Assembly (NCBI GenBank): GCA_016800925.1 | Contig: JABCPU010000216.1 | Span: forward strand, 50,532-114,531 | DNA from: Suillus spraguei | Lineage: Eukaryota; Basidiomycota; Agaricomycetes; Boletales; Suillaceae | Length of the DNA: 64,000 nucleotides | Reading direction: 5' to 3' | Shown here: piece by piece, positions 22,785 through 34,639 of the stretch | How positions within the stretch are numbered: position 1 is the stretch's first letter | Layout: each line of letters opens with the position of its first letter | Translations under genes and position numbers: made by a program | Notes under the pieces: model-generated | What the model was told of the DNA's origin: nothing | Seen by the model: only the letters and a program-made list of their open reading frames with translations | Database searches by the model: none

Positions 22785-23022
22785 TGCAGCAATAGGTAAG
22801 CTTAGTAGACTAGCAAGTCACTGTATTATATACCTGCAGCAATAGGTAAGCTGCAGTAGTAGTCAGTACTAAGTAATGAATGTGTAAGTAGCATATGCTC
22901 ACCTCAGTAGACTAGCAAGTCACTGAGGTAGGTAGAGTAAAGAGTGGCTGTAAGTATGTCCATGCTTATCTAATACTACCAGTAATGTCCAAGGTCCATG
23001 TAATGTTTGACTATTCAAAACA
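22785..23022 (-). repeat. Probable copia 5' LTR and primer-binding site
   Basis: In minus-strand sense this stretch ends ..GCTGCA and is followed by GGTTATGAGCCC, which looks like a primer-binding site before the gag leader. It holds duplicated words: CTGCAGCAATAGGTAAGCT twice and AGTAGACTAGCAAGTCACTG twice. It also holds a TATATAATA box. The upstream edge is placed at TGTTTTGAATAG but cannot be checked, because the 3' LTR is missing. Confidence 0.55.
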
Positions 23023-23803
23023 ATCTCTCATAATGCATGAACTTTTGGCGGTGCTGACCATATACATTATGAGCAAATCAACTGTATTACATATTGTATT
23101 GTACTGGTGGCTGTGGAGGTCTTGTCTCTGATCCTGCCTGGGAGGTAGAAATGAGGTGGAGGGAGGCAAGACGGTGGGTCTAAGGAAGTCGGAGGGAGTA
23201 GTGAGGGTAGCAAGATAATGGGTCCATGGGAAGAACAATTTTGAGCTTTCCTGGTGACACTCTTGTTGCTAGTATATGGCGTAAATGTGTTCAAGTAATA
23301 GCAACACAGATAGTACCTTGACATGGTCCTGTCCGTGACAAGACCAGAGCACATGGATGTTATTGTGTGTTGCCAATGATCCTTGCAAGTTGGGAACAAC
23401 AAAGTATCAACTGCAGGCTCTACTATAAATAGGTTCATGTTATTGCAATGATTAATGATTTGAGTCCAAGAAAGAAAGAAAAACAACAGGTTTGCAACAT
23501 ATTTTAAAGAACATCATGTACATAGATTGATGAAAGGTTCCCACTTTTCAATCCACTTGTAGGATCTTTTCACCTTTCACCCATGTGAACTCTGGCCTGG
23601 TGCCAGTATTACGGTCTTTCACCCTATTTCATTCTTCCACTAGTTCACCGGTCGATCTCAAAATCTGTTTTAAATTTTTCTTGCTATTCCTGTTATTGCT
23701 AGTCGACGTTGTCATCACTGTCATTTTCACTCTGTTTTTTACTTGCAAAGAAGTTGTTCACGCTTGATGCAACTGTCAATCATTTTCACTGTAAAGTTAG
23801 CAT
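23023..23803 (+). pseudogene. Third copy of protease promoter and first codons
   Basis: The sequence aligns with small gaps to 50400-51426 upstream of the complete protease gene. It includes a conserved TATAAATA box (23424-23431; 51080-51087 in the other copy). It also has the same leader and an ATG at 23767 giving MQLSIIFTVKLA against MQLSIVFAVLLA. Homology stops at TTAGCAT (23803). It is older than the main duplication because it is more diverged. No coding body follows. Confidence 0.85.
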
Positions 23804-24439
23804 CAGATAGCTACTCCATCAGTAAAAAGTCAAGTTTGTTGTAGCCCTGGTGACAGCTATATAGAGCTATATAGCCACCATAGTGCTATGTAGCTTCAAG
23901 CTCTGCTACATACTCTTACAGTAGTCACGCACCCAAACAGTGTGCCATAGGTAGCTACAGGAGTTACCATGACTGCTACAGAAAGCTATAGGTGGTTTCT
24001 GTTACAACCATGCAAAACCAGAGATTAGTAAGAAGTCCTGGTCTTACATGGGGTTGTACTGGAGGGTTGTAAAGTCAAAGGGGCTTGGCCTCAGCTCGTA
24101 CGCTGTGCCCCTTACCCGAGTATGTGCCCTTAATTTCGGATGAAGTCCAAAAGAGAGCTCTGGTGAAGTCCGGATGGAGGGTCTGGACGAACTCTAAGGC
24201 AGGATAGCTCAACAGAGCTCCGATGGACTTCTGGATGAGTGCGGGAATGCGCCGGAACTATTTTCGGAAGGTAGGGAGTAATGGTAACACTACTGGAACA
24301 AGCTCCAAGTAGAACAGATGAAAGATGGACCGCTGGACAAAGTCCAGGGCAGGATAGGAGCAGAGCTCTGGAGGGAAAGATGATCCATAGATGTCAGAGG
24401 ATAGGATAGGATGGATCTGGAGGACTAGGGGTCCGAAGG

Positions 24440-24596
24440 TCCGAAGCTCGGAGGAGCAGAGGAGCAGAGGAGTGGACGAGTGGATGAGTGGACGAGCGGA
24501 TGAGCACACAAGCAGATGAGCAGATGAGCAGATGAGCAGACGAGCAGGCGAGCAGATGAGCAGATGAGCAGATGAGCAGATGATCGGACGAGCATA
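24440..24596. repeat. 10-bp minisatellite (GATGAGCAGA-type)
   Basis: About 15 imperfect tandem copies of a 10-base unit, GAGCAGATGA with variants GAGTGGACGA and GAGCGGATGA. It lies inside the LTR-like sequence and is non-coding. Confidence 0.85.
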
Positions 24597-25200
24597 GCTC
24601 TGTGGATCTTTAGAGGAAGTGTTGGCTACTAGAGAGGAGTAGGTCCGGATATGGTGTAGAGATAGTATAGACTACTCCAGACAAGGTCTGGAATAGAAAC
24701 AGACAGTATAAGACTACCAAAGGTAGAGTTGGAGGTGAAACAGATGATAGACGGAGATGGATGAAGTCCGAAAGGATTATAGGACATAGGATCAAAGCTC
24801 CGGCCTAGGGAGTGATCCCATAGGCCTGAGTCAGAAGCTTACAAGGGCCGGAGCCTAAGTGCAAGAACAGAAACGGAGTTATATAGACATGATAACAGGA
24901 TACAAAGTAATCAAAGGAATATACAGAAGTAGGAACAATAAATCAGACTGAGGTCTGCAGGAGTTGTACTACAAGTTTATATACTGTAGGTAGCATGCCG
25001 GAAGGCAAGTAAGGATAGTCTGAGGCTATGTTTGAGGCATTGCGGAACACAAGGCTATGAACTCGGAAATAAGACTTGTACGAAATATCTTATCAAGATG
25101 GAAGTCAAGATAACCGAAAGCCAGAGGTGCAGAGATAACCGAAAGCCGGACACAGGTATTAACCTAAAAGGAGTAATGCGCAGGTGCGCAGGAATAGTTT

Positions 25201-25290
25201 CGGATATGGACACAGATTGGATATGGACACAGATTGGATATGGACACAGATTGGATATGGACACAGATTGGATATGGACACAGATTGGAT
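25201..25290. repeat. 17-bp tandem repeat, five copies
   Basis: Five almost perfect copies of ATATGGACACAGATTGG, followed by degenerate GGATGGATGG sequence to about 25400. The open frames across it are low-complexity artefacts. Confidence 0.9.
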
Positions 25291-25502
25291 GGATGGACTG
25301 AGTCGGATATGGCTATGGATTAGATATGGATGGATATTGATTGGAGTGGATGGGTGGATTGGATATGTGAGCTGGATTGGATGGGTGGACTAGGATGTAT
25401 GGATTGGGTGTCCAGATGTCCATGGATCAGACCTGAATGTACGGTATATGACAGCTTCATTGTGCAGTGGTAGATCTCCGTAATATGTAATGTCATTGCA
25501 AT

Positions 25503-28500
25503 CTAATTAGTAGTCACTGAAGCACAAAACATCTCGACGTCGATGAACTCATTAAAATAAAAATCATTTGCGGCCTCATATGCATTTCCACTTCTCAACC
25601 TCGGCTCAACTGATGGTCCCATCTTTGGTATTAGATGACATGGCCTAACGATTTTGTCAACATGAATGACAGCAGAATTCTGGCAACAATGGCGGGATGA
25701 GTGCAACACTTGTCACATTCCAGAAGCAGGGTCTGGTGTCCTGAAAGGTGTGAACCACTTGATGTATGCAAGGGCTCTAGTGTATGTACCAAACTGACGA
25801 GGGAGGGAGAATATAACACAAACTTGAGCCACTCTCAGACCTGCAACAGCTACTATCAAATATCACCCTTCAGACAACTACCAAAAACTTACCATCTAGA
25901 GTCCACAAATGTGCAGGATGAGGACTGTCAGATATCAACCCCATATTAAACCGAGCCAGACAACCAGGCTTACGGCCTGATGACAATATCTCAGGTGTCG
26001 CTCTAATGCACCTCCGCATTGGTGTGTCACTAACTCGGAGGTCACAATGACCACTTGCTGATAAACATCAAAATGGTCCTGCACTCCTGGTACAACAGTA
26101 CAGCCAGGGAGATTCTTGCATATGAAAGATCAAAGAGCTGTGAGAAATTCAGTAGCACCATGTGATGTTACAATGTCTTGAACCGATCGGTGTGGATGCA
26201 CCGGAGTCTTTGCAAGGATATGCATCATTTGCAATCGTTCAGCAGAAGTGGTATTGGGAGTAGCCGCCTCTGTTTCCTCTGGGACCGAGTCTGAGTCCAA
26301 GTCCAAGTCGTACATATTTTGCACAGTGCAGCCTACACTGGCAGCTCAGAGAGGCTCTTGTGCCAGCCAATCCAGATATGCACCCTGCAAAAAGACGGCT
26401 TCCTGGCATTGAAGCCACAAAACCATCTGTTCTTCATAGTCCCATTTATTGCTGGCATGGTAAGCATCCTTTGCAAAGTCTATGTGCAAATGCTCAGGCA
26501 ATTCTGTGTTAAAACCATCAGCCGCCCCAAACAAAGTGATAGACTGGACATCATGCGTGAGTTGATGCAATTTGGGGATGTTGAAATGTTCATGAATAGA
26601 CAGTTCCTTAAGGACATCCTTGTTAGTGTGAAATACTGATAGTGCTGTCTGTAGGCCTTCAAGTGAATCCACCATGTGAATTTGCAGCTGCACATAATAT
26701 GAGAAGTTCAGAATCGAACGAGCAACTACCAAGACCTGACTGCCAGGCATACTAACTCAGCGACATATACCATCTTCAAGACGTGAAATACACACACCTA
26801 GGTACTGCACCAGTGAGTAAGCCAATGAAGACTCGCTGCATTTCTTTATGCTCACTTCTGGTCCATTGCTTCACAGTTGATATTCCTTTCTTGAAGTGAT
26901 AAAGCCCTGGGTAATCTGGCATTGCCTTGAAATGTGCGTCCATCTCTTCCTCCCAAATAATTTGCTGACACCACCTCACAAGGTGATCCTTGAATACACC
27001 TTTATGAACTTGGTGCAAAAGATCTGGAGTGAACACTAGGAAGATGTCGGCATGAGGCATATCAGCCCAGAAAGGGTTGTAAACGCTACATAGTCCATTT
27101 TCCTCAAATTCAGGCAGATGCTGACCAATCTTTCGCCTTTGCAAGATATCTTTTGTGGACTCAGAATCATCCATTGCTGAGTCCTGTGCATCCTCTCGCT
27201 CATCTGCTGCCACCAGACACTTAGGACAACGATTTTCCTTACAACAGGCCACCAAACACTGTTCTGGGAAATCGGCAACATATGCGGCCAGAATTGGGTA
27301 GACATGGCATATCCATGAATCAGCGCACACCATATCCACGCCATCATTCCTGGTAGCAATTGTTACAAGAACACCTTCTTGCGCCCCTACTATCATTTTT
27401 CCTCCTATGCGTCGCCATCTACTCTCGTCCTGACGAGGCCTCCATCCTTGTCCTCCGCTACCTTGTCTGGCTTGCCATTGTCACTCCTTACCTTGCCTAC
27501 GCTCATCTCCTCCATTGTCGCTGAACACGCCATCTTTGCGCACCTTCTACCTCCTTTGCGCCTATACACGCCTCTCTCGCTTCGCGCGCTTCAAGTGCCT
27601 CCTCTGCGCTCATCGCATCACCTTGCGCTTCAACATGCACACTCGCTCAGTTAATGGGAACTCCCTGTCTACCTTCAAGGACGTCTTGGTATCATGTTAT
27701 GCTTTATCCTTTTACCATTTACCTTTCTTGACTCGTGCGTTGCCTCATTGGCTCGTACCCTTTATACCTTTGGCTCCGCACTTATGACCCCTTCACGCAC
27801 ATGTGCATTCTCATTGGTTGATATGCCTCTGACTTATTCACGAGCATGCATCCTCTTATTGGCTATCTGACTTCATACTTAATTCAGTGATACTTACGTA
27901 TTTGCGCTCTGCTTCAATCTTACATATAAATACGCGCAGATAGCCTTTGTACTTCTTTAACTTGAATCTACTTGATCTTCGACCCTGAACTTCCTTTCAA
28001 TAAGCTTTTCATAAGCTTATTGTCTCTATTCGAACTTCGTTTCTACATCTTTGATTGTCGTCAAGAACCTCGTCCCTGTGACATAGGTCGTGAGACAGCG
28101 CATAGCGCCCACCTCCGACCAATGCAACTAGCGCACTCCACACTAGGGGACCGATATGCACGGGCTGCCACTCTTGATAGAGCGCCTGTTGCAGACACCA
28201 CTCAAGTTCATTAGCGCCTGGCTAGGTCACTAACAGCAATCAGAGGATGGAGGAGCAGGGCCATGCAATGATGGAAGAGTCGGTATCCTGCCAGGGAGCG
28301 TTCGTATGGTGTGAAGCAGTCCAGTTTACCTGCAGGTAAGTATCCAATCAGCACAGTTGCACATGCAGAAGCCTGACGCCTTTTTGCTTTTGTGATGTTG
28401 CCAATAGACATATACACCGGCCATGCAGACTTATCACCTCGGAACTGTGATAAGGTCATTTTGTCTGATGATAAAATAATTGGAGTGATAGTCGCTCCTT

Positions 28501-29481
28501 CAGGCAATGTGTTCTACATGAGAGGTCAGTCTATTCCTTCAATGCTTCTCCAGATTAATCTTACCTGTTTATTGCTCCACCAGTCTGCTGTCCACATCTC
28601 ATCAATAACTCTATGTTGCCCCACATGGTTAGCATATGCTCTGGCAGGTGAGTAGCCCATATCTGCCTTGAAAGCAGGGTTTCCAATGAGTTCCTTTACA
28701 TATTCCACAGGATCCTGACTCCATAACTCCACTTCTTCTTGCAACAACTCTCCGGCCTCGTCCTGACGATTACCATGGACAGTCACATTTTTACAGGTCC
28801 AACCCGGACCATGTGGAAGTGCATCCACTCTTTGCAAGAATGAACGACTGTTATGAAATGATAGCTTTGTGCGCTGTTGTGTCTGTTGACAGCATCCATA
28901 TGGTGAGTTCCATTTTTGTTCAAGGCTCTTGACATACTATGGGTAGTTTTAGAAATTCATCGGTCCGTGTTTGTCCCAGATTTTTGACTAGCCACTGTGC
29001 TAGACCCCACTCTTCCCTGGTGAGTCGTCTACTTAGTACATATCTGGTCAACATGTCCAATGACTTACTCATCCTCAAAGGGAGACCACAGATCTTCACC
29101 ACCTTCCTGCTGTTCTCTTTTACATCTTTCAAATCTGGTCTCCCCTTTGCCCAATCTCCAGCCTGTGTCTGGCTGGGGTTCTATATACTGGCCAATGTTG
29201 GTGAGTGATGTACCATCCTCATCCTCAACTTCTTCAACTGAAACCCAACAAATTTTGTTGAGTGTAGGGTTGGTATCCATTTCAGGTCCTGAGCGCGCGC
29301 GAACATGGTGTGGGGCTATGTCTTCATGGCAGAAGTCTGCATCAGGTGTGTGCAAATTCTCTACCTCTACATCTTCAATCAATGATGTCCACTCCTTTCA
29401 GCATTCAGGCCATCCTACAATGTGTCTCTTGAGACCCTCATGCGTAGATGTGACCTTACCACAAAATGTACAGTTAGGCAT
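25503..29481 (-). pseudogene. Plavaka-family (CACTA-like) transposase, interrupted
   Basis: The start is the ATG at 29481 with a C2H2-like finger, MPNCTFCGKVTSTHEGLKRH. The Plavaka blocks then follow in order: ALPHGPGWTCKNVTVHG, EVELWSQDPVEYVKELIGNP, IYDEMWTADWW-like IDEMWTADWWSN, and [21 protein letters not shown]. After these come [83 protein letters not shown] and HEHFNIPKLHQLTHDV. A C-terminus like that of the family ends EMFCASVTTN at 25503. Family knowledge: a DDE transposase of the EnSpm/CACTA group. It is interrupted by a solo LTR (27361-28235), a TGA at WPEC*KEW (about 29398) and several frame changes, some of which may be introns. Inactive as read. Confidence 0.9.
27361..28235 (+). 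mobile_element. Solo LTR inside the transposase gene
   Basis: An 875-bp LTR starts TGTTACAAGAACACC and ends GGTCACTAACA, with the perfect duplication GCAAT on both sides (27356-27360 and 28236-28240). It carries a TATA-like ACATATAAATACGCGC near 27922. Removing it and one GCAAT restores LLHPLIAATRNDGVDMVCAD in the transposase. It is not related to the gypsy LTR family in the rest of the window. Confidence 0.93.
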
Positions 29482-29559
29482 GGCAGGTTTGTGGTTGCCA
29501 ACAATGGCGTGTCCGCTCACTTCCTAATACCCTGGTTTTCAGGCACTAGAACCACCAAC

Positions 29560-30660
29560 ACGGATGCAATTCATAATGGGGCGCCACCTGGGTCTAAAGA
29601 TAATGAAGATACGAACCCAATCGCATCACTGGACTTAAGATACATACGAGAGAGAATGGTGTGCCCAGCAAATGCTACAGGTTTGGGACAAGCACTTCAA
29701 GTTCACCGAGCATAAGCGCAAATTTCCCTCGTTGGGTCTAAAGAGGATGAAGATTTGAACCCAATCACATCACTGGACTTAAGATACATATAGGAGAGAA
29801 TGGTGCGCCACCTTTCATTTCACTGGTATGGTGCACCACCTTTTATTTCACTGGTATGGTGCACCGCCTTTCTTCTTTTGTTACGTCCTTCTCAACGTCA
29901 GAAGCCCAAGATCAAACCCAATCGCATCACTGGACTTAAGATACATACGAGATAGAATCATCAGAAGCCCAATCTCGAACCCAATCACATCACTGGACTT
30001 AAGATACATCCAAGAGATAATGGTACGTGCCCAAGATCGAACCCAATCACATCACTGGACTCAAGATACGTACAAGAGATAATGGTGCACCTGGTCCTTC
30101 TAGTCATTCTTAACATCTGCTTTAGGCCCAACACAGCGGTCCTTCTAGAAGCAATCGCATCACTGGACTCAAGATATGTATGAGAGATAATGGTGCACGC
30201 GGTCCTTCTAGTCCTTCTCAACATCTGCTTTATGGTGCACCCCTTTATTCTCAACTTCTGCTTGCACTTCAGAATAGTGTGCCACCTTTCTTCTTTCCTC
30301 ATGTGTTAGGCCCAACGCTGGGGTGCTTCTGGAAGGTTCAACTTCTGCTTGCAGTTTGCACCACCTTGCTTCTTTCCTCAGCCCGATGCAGTGGTGCTTC
30401 TGGAAGCTACTGCCCTTCTGGAAGCTATGGTTCTTGAAGACCTGCTTTATTCTCAACTTCTGCTTACAGTTCAGAATGGTGTGCCACCTTTCTTCTTTCC
30501 TCGCATGTTGTTCAGCAGATAACTTTGAAGCTACAGTTCTTGAAGCTATGGTCCTTCTAGAAGCTATGGCCCTTCTAGAAGCTACGGTTCTTGAAGATCT
30601 GCTTTGTTCTCAACTTCTGCTTTAGGCCCAAGCAGTTCATAATGGTGCGCCACCTTTCAT
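29560..30660. repeat. Dispersed short repeats between transposase and DUF6532 gene
   Basis: Six copies of a roughly 45-bp word (AATCRCATCACTGGACTTAA then GATACATACGAGAGATAATG) occur near 29613, 29757, 29920, 29980, 30043 and 30150. Further repeated words are CTTCTAGAAGCTAYGG, AACTTCTGCTT and GTGCGCCACCTTTCWTTTCA. The irregular spacing and location upstream of the transposase start resemble transposase-binding or subterminal repeats. No gene is seen. Confidence 0.7.
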
Positions 30661-30749
30661 TTCACTGGTTGGTTGCTATGTGATTACTATCATCTTCTTC
30701 CTTCTCTCATCTTGCCGCCTCTTCTATCCTGGACCATTTCTTTATCTCG

Positions 30750-31060
30750 TCTCAATGACTTTACTTTTATTCACCAGAGTTCACACATCGCATGCCTGTT
30801 CTCCAGAGTTCACGCATCGCATTGCTTTACTTTGATTCACCAGAGTTCATGCATCGCATGGCTTTGCTTTTACTCTTATTTCTGTTCTATTTATTTAACC
30901 CATTTCTGATCTTTCATTTTAAACAGCAGCTTGTTCAAACATCATATGGATTTGCTTTGACTCCTTGGATCTTTCTTTCATGCATTGCATGGTCTTTGTT
31001 CTGTTCCTGTTTGTCTCTCTTTCTCTTTCTTTCATGCATTGCATAGCCTTTGTTCTGCTC
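30750..31060. repeat. Degenerate GCATCGCATG repeats
   Basis: Three copies of CCAGAGTTCAYRCATCGCAT (about 30775-30860) and two of TTTCTTTCATGCATTGCAT (about 30972-31040). Non-coding and low complexity. Part of the repeat-rich middle of the transposon region. Confidence 0.65.
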
Positions 31061-32339
31061 GTCTCATCTATTTCATAACTGACTGATTATTTCATACCCA
31101 TGCACCATCTTTCATACCCAACTGATGACTGACTGACTAAACTAAAGTAGTGATACCATGAGACGCAAGTAGGATCTCCAAAAGTTGGACTTTGCATGCT
31201 TCTTCACACTTCTTCTTTTCGGCATGCCAGCGACTAACTATTAACTCCCTTACATACATTTGGTGAGTTGCAGGACCTTGCATGTGTTCAGAGATTTGTG
31301 CTTTACATGCCTCGTCACAGCACCTGAGCTCAGCATCCCAGCGTTCTAACACCAGGGTTCACAGGTAAGTCTGTGATGTGGGGATAGGTCCTGGCATTTG
31401 ACGATGTGGTTTCAAGGGATAATGAAGCTCTGGAGGATGTAGCGCCTGCTTGGTGTGTTTGTTTCCTTCCCTGGCCTGTCCTGGTGCAATGACCACATGG
31501 AAGGGGCGACCCGGAGTTGGAGCAGGCCTGCGGGATGGTCAGCATCCATCATGGCCAATCTCAGAGCAACGTACCATTGCCTGACATCAAGTACATTTTC
31601 CTCCGTTTTGCTAAATGGTGAGAAGACATAACTATGATATTGGTTAGTGTGTAGCGAATCTTAGATTACCCAGCCACTGACTGTTTGTTCATTTTGGGAT
31701 TGTAGGGTTAACAGTAATGTGATTCAGTCGTACTTTATATACTATTGCATTGACCCTCCAAATGAAAATTCAAACTCTAAAGAACTCTTTGTTGATCAGA
31801 CTCCCCAGCTCCCATATGTAAAGGCATGTCATCCAGTTTTTTCCACTGCAGACCACCCTGGACCTAAATTATGGCAGTGAAACTTTCCTCTAAAAAGGCG
31901 CCCCAAAAGGCACTATTGAAGGCTCAGGATGACTTATGTGCCCAGATGGTATCAACCGCTGGTCGCACTGCAAGTGGTCGTCACCGCCAGCCCACTGAAA
32001 AAGAGACTTATCGAAGTATGTAATATTCCGGTGTTGCTTGGCATGTCTTTGACTGACTTCTACCTATCAGTTTTGAAATCTCAGTGAGGTGATGAGTGCC
32101 AAAAAGCCTTGCAAGTGAAGGTTGGAAAATGTAACTTAAAAGCACTGCGCACTACATACAGGACCAATCCAGAGGTATTTGACAATGAGCCCACTGAGCT
32201 GCTGAGTGATATTGACAGGGATGAAGACAACATGGTCAGTGTCACATTTTTCCTTGTGCTCCATTGCTCACTACAATGTATTTATTTACTGATCGGTGTG
32301 TACCTGCCAAGCCACATGTGCCACAGATACTTGCTTTCA

Positions 32340-32510
32340 GTGCAAGCAAGATGCTTCCTCCAGTATTGGCTCGAAAGACAAAAGGTAAGCAAGTTCAGTT
32401 CGTCATGTCTTATACTAACTAAGGTTTCATCAGATTCTCCTGTATTGACTCAAAAGACAAAAGGTAGGCAATCTGGACTGGTCGTGTCTTATACTGACCG
32501 ACTTTCATCA
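32340..32510 (+). repeat. Tandem exon-intron duplication inside the DUF6532 gene
   Basis: A unit of about 80 bp is present twice. It holds the exon end CCAGTATTGGCTCGAAAGAC or CCTGTATTGACTCAAAAGAC, then AAAAGGTARGCAA and an intron with GTCTTATACTRAC and TTTCATCAG. The result is an in-frame 30-nt microexon (SPVLTQKTK). Confidence 0.8.
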
Positions 32511-32651
32511 GCTTCTGGGCCTGTGGCGACTGCTGGTGATGCCAGCAGTGAAGATAGCGATAGTAGTGACAGCATCCATGACTGTATCAATGAACAACCT
32601 CACAGCAAACTATTTCTCAGTGACAACGACTCCATTGACAATGAAGATGTC

Positions 32652-33420
32652 TGTCATATACCATACTTCTAATCCCAGATCCAACCATATCCAATCAGAT
32701 CCGATCAATTCCATTTCCGTCCAGTCCACATATCCTGTCTGGATCACCCATCCGAATGTGCTCACTTCTCGCACCTTAACTCCCTTGTGTATATCTGCGT
32801 CTATCTCCTTTTGTCATTCCTCCTGTTTCCAGTATTCTGGCTGTGTATATTTCCGTCCTGTGTCACTGATCTGTTACCTGTGTTCATTTCCGATTCATGC
32901 TTACTGATCCGCTGTGCATTAACTAATAGACTTCCATTACACTTTGTACATAGCCCTCAGTCCCAGACTTGTTGATTATCCATATTAGATACTTACAGTA
33001 TATAAACCACTTGTAGATCTCCGTAGAACCTTAGTTCGAATATCATCTTAGATTCTGCTCATTCTGCTTCCTCCGGACTTGAGTCACTTTCTGCTCTAAG
33101 TCATCTTCCGAGACTTGGGATTGATTCCTATAGTCTATATCTCCGACTCTATCTCCAGATAGTCTATCTCTGTTAGTTTCTAGTTAGGAACTCGTTCCAA
33201 AGCTAGTCTTAATCTTCGTTCTATTCCTATGTTCCGGATAACCTTCAGACGCATCATATCCGATACCTTCAGACATCCGGATCCATCATGCAACTCCTTT
33301 CGGATCTTCGGACATACAACTTCTCCCTGAAATAAGGGGCATTACTCGGGAAAGGGGCACAGTGCACAAACTGAGGCCAAAGCCCTTTGGATCTCTCTAC
33401 CTTTGAGTACAGTCTTAACA
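32652..33420 (+). mobile_element. Solo gypsy-family LTR in a DUF6532 exon
   Basis: A 769-bp LTR, TGTCATATACC..GTCTTAACA, is flanked by ATGTC (32647-32651) and ACGTC (33421-33425), a 5-bp duplication with one change. Joining the flanks through one copy gives the in-frame reading DSIDNEDVNDSSQHFDRVS. Confidence 0.93.
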
Positions 33421-34639
33421 ACGTCAATGACAGTTCACAACATTTTGACAGGGTCAGTCACTGGCCAGAGGTCTCTGAAGACATCAAGGTGAATATCAAA
33501 GGTTTAAATGGAAGACGCCAGCGATTAAAGGCAGCAGATTTTGATCATGTCACCAAGGATGTGCTCACCACTGCAACGTCCATTTACCGCTGTCTTGTGG
33601 TCACTCAGGCTCCTTTTCCCGAGATGCTTTTGGTTGAAACCAAGTTAGCAAAATGTGCTTGGAATGAGGCAGCTGATATTACTGGACTTTCTGTCCAACT
33701 TACACCTTCATTGGTGAAAATGGTAAGCACTCTGTCACGTTCTCGTCCTGACCTGTTTGACATTTTGTGATGGTGCAGATGGCAAGGCACACATCCCATG
33801 TGCATGGGGAGCTCAAAACAAAGATGCATTGTCTCACAGCCTCTTTTTTTGGCTTCCGGGCGAGCCGTTCGATGGTGGCTGTTAAGGCAAACCGTGACTT
33901 GGCTGAGTCATTGAAGGAAGGGATGTCATTTGTTTTTCAGGTATGTCATCTTGACCATTATTAGGCAATGTCTGACCATGTGAGTGAAAGGATTGGGAGA
34001 TGAAAACCGGCATCTACAAAACGGAATTGATCCAAAAAGCCATTAATGATATGTGGTTTGCAAACCACAGTGATGAAGGTATACTCTATGCTAAATACTT
34101 CGATCCTTTACCTTTGGAAATGATTGCATTGGTACTCACAGAGGTGAGTACTTTGGAGGTGTCTGATCATTAACTCAGCAGCTAAAGTCTGACAGATGGA
34201 GTGTTGTATCGACGAGTGGATCACTGGAGTAAGGGAAGACATTACATTCTCCTTGGTGTCTTATGCTCCAGTCTACTTTGCACATCTCAACTCCTTGCAG
34301 CGGTTTGGGGAGCGCACTGCTTCTTACAAACTACTGGACAAAATTTGTGATAATTTGCTTGAGGTGGCTCAGTGCATGTCTGGCGACTTGCATTGATTGT
34401 TACCCTTAACTAACTTTGACAATAAGGCTGCATGCTGGTGGTATAAACCCATTCAAGACTGCAGTATCTGCTGACGCCCTTGCCAATGATGTATTTGATG
34501 ATGCGATGCGAGAGTATGAGGTTGAAATGCAAGTGGCACAAGATGGGTATCCAGAAGGGGTAGATGCCAGTGATGCTTGATGCTTCAGGGGGCCCTAGTT
34601 CTTATGAGTGTTGGAGGTGTGGTTGTATGGTTGCCACTC

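Larger units (their letters stand above)
11925..23022 (-). mobile_element. Ty1/copia retrotransposon, 3'-truncated, nested insertions
   Basis: The element reads on the minus strand from a 5' LTR (about 23022-22785) through gag, protease, integrase and RT, and stops at about 11925. The truncation is exactly after KMKNVP, where related elements continue YREA.. into RNase H. RNase H and the 3' LTR are missing. A solo gypsy LTR carrying a LINE (12371-19443) splits RT. Removing that insert and one copy of its GATCC duplication restores LHVALYGSKQGALKWY. Confidence 0.9.
24055..25453 (-). repeat. LTR-like sequence related to the gypsy LTR family
   Basis: Its start (GGGCTTGGCCTCAGCTCG, TGTGCCCCTTACCCGAG) and its end (CGGTATATGACA) resemble the gypsy LTRs, but the middle is different and longer. 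I find no matching target duplication. It contains two minisatellites, at about 24440-24596 and 25201-25290. It sits 50 bp past the transposase stop codon. Confidence 0.6.
31871..34580 (+). pseudogene. DUF6532 gene, interrupted by a solo LTR
   Basis: The start at 31871 gives a basic N-terminus (MAVKLSSKKAPQKALLK, then TAGRTASGRHRQPTEKE). Several exons lead to the conserved domain: WPEVSEDIKVNI, TSIYRCLVVTQAPFPEML, VHGELKTKMHCLTASFFGF, NRDLAESLKEGMSFVFQ, TGIYKTELIQKAINDMWF, YAKYFDPLPLEMIALVLT and ECCIDEWITGVREDITF. The last exon starts near 34428 (LHAGGINPFKTAVS) and ends at 34580. DUF6532 is an Agaricomycete domain of unknown function. An LTR (32652-33420) sits inside an exon, and a TGA occurs in the second exon (SQ*GDE). 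Divergent to the transposase, it could be an accessory protein of the element. That role is inference only. Confidence 0.8.

Noticed and set aside
25032..25393. Open frames reading MDTDWIWTQIG repeats
   Set aside because: They only translate the 17-bp tandem repeat, which is non-coding DNA inside an LTR-like sequence.
31137..31545. Two minus-strand frames with Cys-rich, coiled-coil-like sequence (RCCDEACKAQ, KKKCEEACKVQ)
   Set aside because: Possibly part of a transposon protein, but short, without a recognised family, and with no clean start or splice.
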